Position numbers and translations under genes: made by a program. From Pseudomonas morbosilactucae (GTDB lineage: Bacteria > Pseudomonadota > Gammaproteobacteria > Pseudomonadales > Pseudomonadaceae), in the NCBI RefSeq assembly GCF_023241715.1, contig NZ_JALQCW010000019.1:1-64000 (forward strand): a stretch of DNA of 64,000 bases, written 5' to 3'. The notes under the pieces are model-generated. The model made no database searches. It saw only the letters and a program-made list of their open reading frames with translations, and was not told where the DNA came from. Positions 61,822-64,000 of the stretch are shown in pieces (the stretch's first letter is position 1; every line of letters begins with the position of its first letter).

Positions 61822-62553
61822 TTAGCTGGCGTGGTGGGCGGCGGCTTTGTGGGCGATCCAGGCGCCCCAGAACAGGCTGGAAAAAAACCGCAGCGGGGCA
61901 TCGAACCCGGCGTCCTGCAGCAAGGCCTGGACCGCAGCTTCGGAGGCTGGCGGGTCGGCACCCTGGAGGATTTTGCCGAGTTTGGCCTGCACCTGATCGG
62001 CACTGGCGCCCTGTTGCCGCCAACGCTGGCCCCAGGCGGCCAGCAGCAATGGCTGACTGGCGTAGGCCTGGTGATTGCCGGCGAGGATCAGCGGCGCGCC
62101 GGGTTTCAGGCGCTGGCTGATGGCCTGCAGGATCTGCTGCTTGGCGTCATCGCCGGGCAAGTGATGCAGGACCCCAATCAAGGTGGCGGCGTCATAGGGT
62201 TCGCTCGGGGCCAGGCTGTCGAGGGTGCCCAGGTGCACCTCGGTGCGGTCCAGCAGCTGATGCTTGCGCAATTGCGCCACGGCGGGTTCGAGCATGGCCG
62301 CCGAAGGGTCGACGGCGGTGAATTGCCACCGCGGTTCCAGCGCCGCTGCGCAGAGAATTTCCTGGGCGGTTCCGCCCACGCCCACCACCAGGACGCGTGC
62401 CTCACGCCCTGTGCCCAGGCTCGCGGCCAGCAGGCAGGCGGCCAATTCATGGCAGGCTTCGTAGCCGGCCAGGGCGATGCGGCTTTGCTGGGCGTATTCG
62501 TCGGCTCGGGCGGCGTCGAACTTTTCTGCGCTGGAGGGGGTGCTGGCTGACAT
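61822..62553 (-). CDS. class I SAM-dependent methyltransferase
   Basis: This 243-residue protein has motif I VLVVGVGGTAQEIL, the acidic end of the second strand in AVDPSAAMLEPA, and LIGVLHHLPGDD as motif IV. Residues near the C-terminus (FFSSLFWGAWIAHK) are unusual. The substrate is unknown. The ATG at 62553 has GAGGA in front. The frame is open upstream but lacks family features there. Confidence 0.85.
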   Translation of the reverse strand: MSASTPSSAEKFDAARADEYAQQSRIALAGYEACHELAACLLAASLGTGREARVLVVGVGGTAQEILCAAALEPRWQFTAVDPSAAMLEPAVAQLRKHQLLDRTEVHLGTLDSLAPSEPYDAATLIGVLHHLPGDDAKQQILQAISQRLKPGAPLILAGNHQAYASQPLLLAAWGQRWRQQGASADQVQAKLGKILQGADPPASEAAVQALLQDAGFDAPLRFFSSLFWGAWIAHKAAAHHAS

Positions 62554-62624
62554 GGCGAGTCCTCGGGTTAAGGTCCGATGACGGTAGCGCCAGGGAAATA
62601 ATAAATAAAATTCATCTTTCGACT

Positions 62625-62653
62625 GCACTGCATTCCTCTGAGGAATGCAGTGC
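62625..62653 (-). terminator. terminator of the ygiB-ygiC unit
   Basis: GCACTGCATTCCT pairs perfectly with AGGAATGCAGTGC across a 3-base loop. It lies just after the ygiC stop on the minus strand, and a T-containing stretch (GAATTTTATTT) follows on that strand. Confidence 0.8.
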
Positions 62654-62671
62654 GCAGAGCGCGTGACGCCT

Positions 62672-63829
62672 TCAGTCGAGGATCAGGTGCGGCAGGAAGC
62701 GGCTGGAGTCCTTGGTGATCAGGCTGTCGTCCTCGCGCACGCCGATGCCGGCGGCCTGGTCGCCGATGACCCAGGAGCCAATCAGGGTGTAGCTGTCGTC
62801 AAAGCGCGGCAGTGGCGCCAGGGCCTGGAGGATGTAGGGCGCATCGGTGTAGGGACCGTCTTCCTTGACCAGCAGGTCGTCCTCGGTGCGCAACTCGATG
62901 TTGGCGCCCTCGCGGGAGAAGAACGGTTTGCGCACCCAGCCTTTGGGCACGGCCCGGGACGGATGGGTATCGAGGTGGGTTTCCAGCAGGTTGGGGTGGC
63001 CCTTATGGAACTCCCAGAGCAGCGGCAGGATGCCTTTGTTGGAAAGGATGGCCTTCCACGGCGGTTCGAAAAACTGCGTGTCGCACTGGGCGATGGCTGC
63101 GCCGAACGGCTCGTGGAAGATGAACTCCCAGGCGTGCAGCTTGAACAGGTGGGGGATCCAACGCTCCTGCAGGTCGACGAAGCGCCCCTCGGCGTTGAGG
63201 CCGATGTCTTCGACGTCGATGTGCCGCGATTCGATGCCGGCCTTTTCCGCGATCAGGCGCAGGTAATCGGTGGTGGCCTTGTCTTCCACCGACGCTTTCA
63301 TCGAGGCGAAGTAGAACGGCCGCTTGATCCCCAGATGGGCAAAGGCCTGGTGCAGGCGGGTATCGATGCTGTTGAACTGGTCGGCGTGGCGGGGCAGCAG
63401 GCCGCGCTCGATGTTCTGCTCCAGCCAGCCCCATTGGAACGCGGCGGTTTCGTAGAGGCTGGTGGGGGTGTCGTAGTTCAGTTCGAGCAGCTTGGCCGGG
63501 CCTTGGCCGCTGTAGGAGAAGTCCAGGCGCCCGTACAGGTGCGGGTGCCCCTCCAGCCATGAGGTGCGGATCAGGTCGTAGAACGCTGGCGGAATGCTCA
63601 GGCGCTCGAGCAATTCCTCGCTGTGCACCACCTTGTCCACCAGGTCCATGGACATCTCGTGGATCTCGGTGGTGGGGTCTTCCAGGTCGTTCTCGATCTG
63701 CTTGAGGCTGAACTGGTAGTAGGCGCTTTCATCCCAATAGGCTTCACCGTCGATGGTGTGGAACAGGAAGCCGAGTTTCTCCGCGGTCTGGCGCCAGTCC
63801 GGGCGTTCCTTGCAGGCGATCTTCTTCAT
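62672..63829 (-). CDS. ygiC: glutathionylspermidine-synthase-like ATP-grasp protein (YgiC-like)
   Basis: This 385-residue protein has the GspS/YgiC synthetase fold: YGRLDFSYSGQGPAKLLELN, DTPTSLYETAAFQWGWLEQN and KPFFSREGANIE with the ATP-grasp residues, and IGSWVIGDQAAGIGVRED. It likely makes an amide bond on a small peptide or amine with ATP, but its true substrate is unknown. The next gene upstream is the ygiB-like one, matching the E. coli ygiBC order. Confidence 0.85.
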   Translation of the reverse strand: MKKIACKERPDWRQTAEKLGFLFHTIDGEAYWDESAYYQFSLKQIENDLEDPTTEIHEMSMDLVDKVVHSEELLERLSIPPAFYDLIRTSWLEGHPHLYGRLDFSYSGQGPAKLLELNYDTPTSLYETAAFQWGWLEQNIERGLLPRHADQFNSIDTRLHQAFAHLGIKRPFYFASMKASVEDKATTDYLRLIAEKAGIESRHIDVEDIGLNAEGRFVDLQERWIPHLFKLHAWEFIFHEPFGAAIAQCDTQFFEPPWKAILSNKGILPLLWEFHKGHPNLLETHLDTHPSRAVPKGWVRKPFFSREGANIELRTEDDLLVKEDGPYTDAPYILQALAPLPRFDDSYTLIGSWVIGDQAAGIGVREDDSLITKDSSRFLPHLILD

Positions 63830-63841
63830 GGCCGTGGCTCC

Positions 63842-64000
63842 TTAACTGCTCGAACGCCCGAAGCCCTTGCTCGACCCGCCGCCCCAGCCACTGCGGGCAC
63901 TGGACTGGCTGCCGAAGCCGCCGCGGGAGGTGGCCGAGGACACGGAAATCGGCCGGGTGTTCTTGAAGCTGTTGCCGCTTTGCACCTGGCGCGACTTGCT
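63842..64000 (-). CDS. ygiB: C-terminal end of a YgiB-like (DUF1190) protein, partial
   Basis: Only the last 52 residues are in the window, cut by the right edge. They are Ser/Gly-rich (SSATSRGGFGSQSSARSGWG and a GFGRSSS tail), as in the C-terminus of DUF1190/YgiB lipoproteins. It ends 12 bp before the ygiC start on the same strand, so they are one operon. The identification rests on composition and neighbour only. Confidence 0.6.
   Translation of the reverse strand, partial: SKSRQVQSGNSFKNTRPISVSSATSRGGFGSQSSARSGWGGGSSKGFGRSSS

Noticed and set aside
1..64000. tRNA, rRNA, CRISPR arrays and prophage
   Set aside because: None recognised by eye. The repeats found are REP-type or inverted-repeat elements, not spaced direct repeats, and no phage structural genes occur.

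Overview
The window reads as chromosomal DNA of a fluorescent-group Pseudomonas. The signs are high GC, Pseudomonas-type REP pairs (about 21.96 and 22.15 kb), a FabV-type enoyl-ACP reductase and a wss acetylated-cellulose operon. No rRNA, tRNA, CRISPR array or prophage was seen. Mobile DNA is limited to the 3' part of an IS1182-family transposase at the left edge and a 140-bp inverted-repeat (MITE-like) element near 1.7 kb.

Layout. 0-6 kb: transposase remnant, XRE-cupin regulator, an Old-Yellow-Enzyme/Fe-S flavin oxidoreductase divergent from a PotD-like binding protein, and a DJ-1/PfpI protein. 6-11.2 kb: a complete 2-deoxyribose locus (kinase, MFS permease, DUF4432 epimerase-like protein, DeoR-type repressor, DeoC). 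The same 14-bp palindrome precedes both its promoters. 11.2-15 kb: a small hypothetical, then an unrecognised pair made of a secreted protein with one CxxCH haem site and a 555-residue partner. 15.2-23 kb: the four-carbon acid sugar (L-threonate/D-erythronate) operon ltnD-otnK-otnC-gntP family-otnI, a secreted alpha/beta hydrolase, REP elements and a DeoR-family regulator. 23-34 kb: small hypotheticals, fabV, azlCD, an SMI1/KNR4-like gene, a NUDIX fusion, a DUF2252 protein and a LysR/tautomerase pair. 34.1-42.5 kb: a chemotaxis operon (short MCP, cheY, STAS, cheA, MCP, cheW, cheR, cheD, cheB), then a LuxR-type response regulator. 43.5-58.3 kb, minus strand: wssA to wssI for c-di-GMP-dependent synthesis, export and acetylation of cellulose. 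58.8-64 kb: RNase T2, a DapA-family lyase, a PAS-GGDEF cyclase, a methyltransferase and a ygiB-ygiC pair cut by the right edge.

How the genes work together. Deoxyribose is imported, 5-phosphorylated and split by DeoC to acetaldehyde and glyceraldehyde-3-phosphate. Threonate-type acids are oxidised, phosphorylated, decarboxylated and isomerised into triose phosphate. In the wss operon a MinD-like ATPase, the PilZ-containing synthase, export proteins and an alginate-like acetylation module make a decorated biofilm polymer. The nearby GGDEF enzyme could supply its activator, but this is inferred only from proximity.

Quality caution. Three otherwise well-preserved genes (GntP-family permease, fabV, SMI1-like) are each broken by one missing base, each beside a short G or C run. 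In each case restoring one base gives a full-length protein. This looks more like base-call or assembly error than gene decay. I worked by eye only: family names rest on motif recognition, not on database searches.
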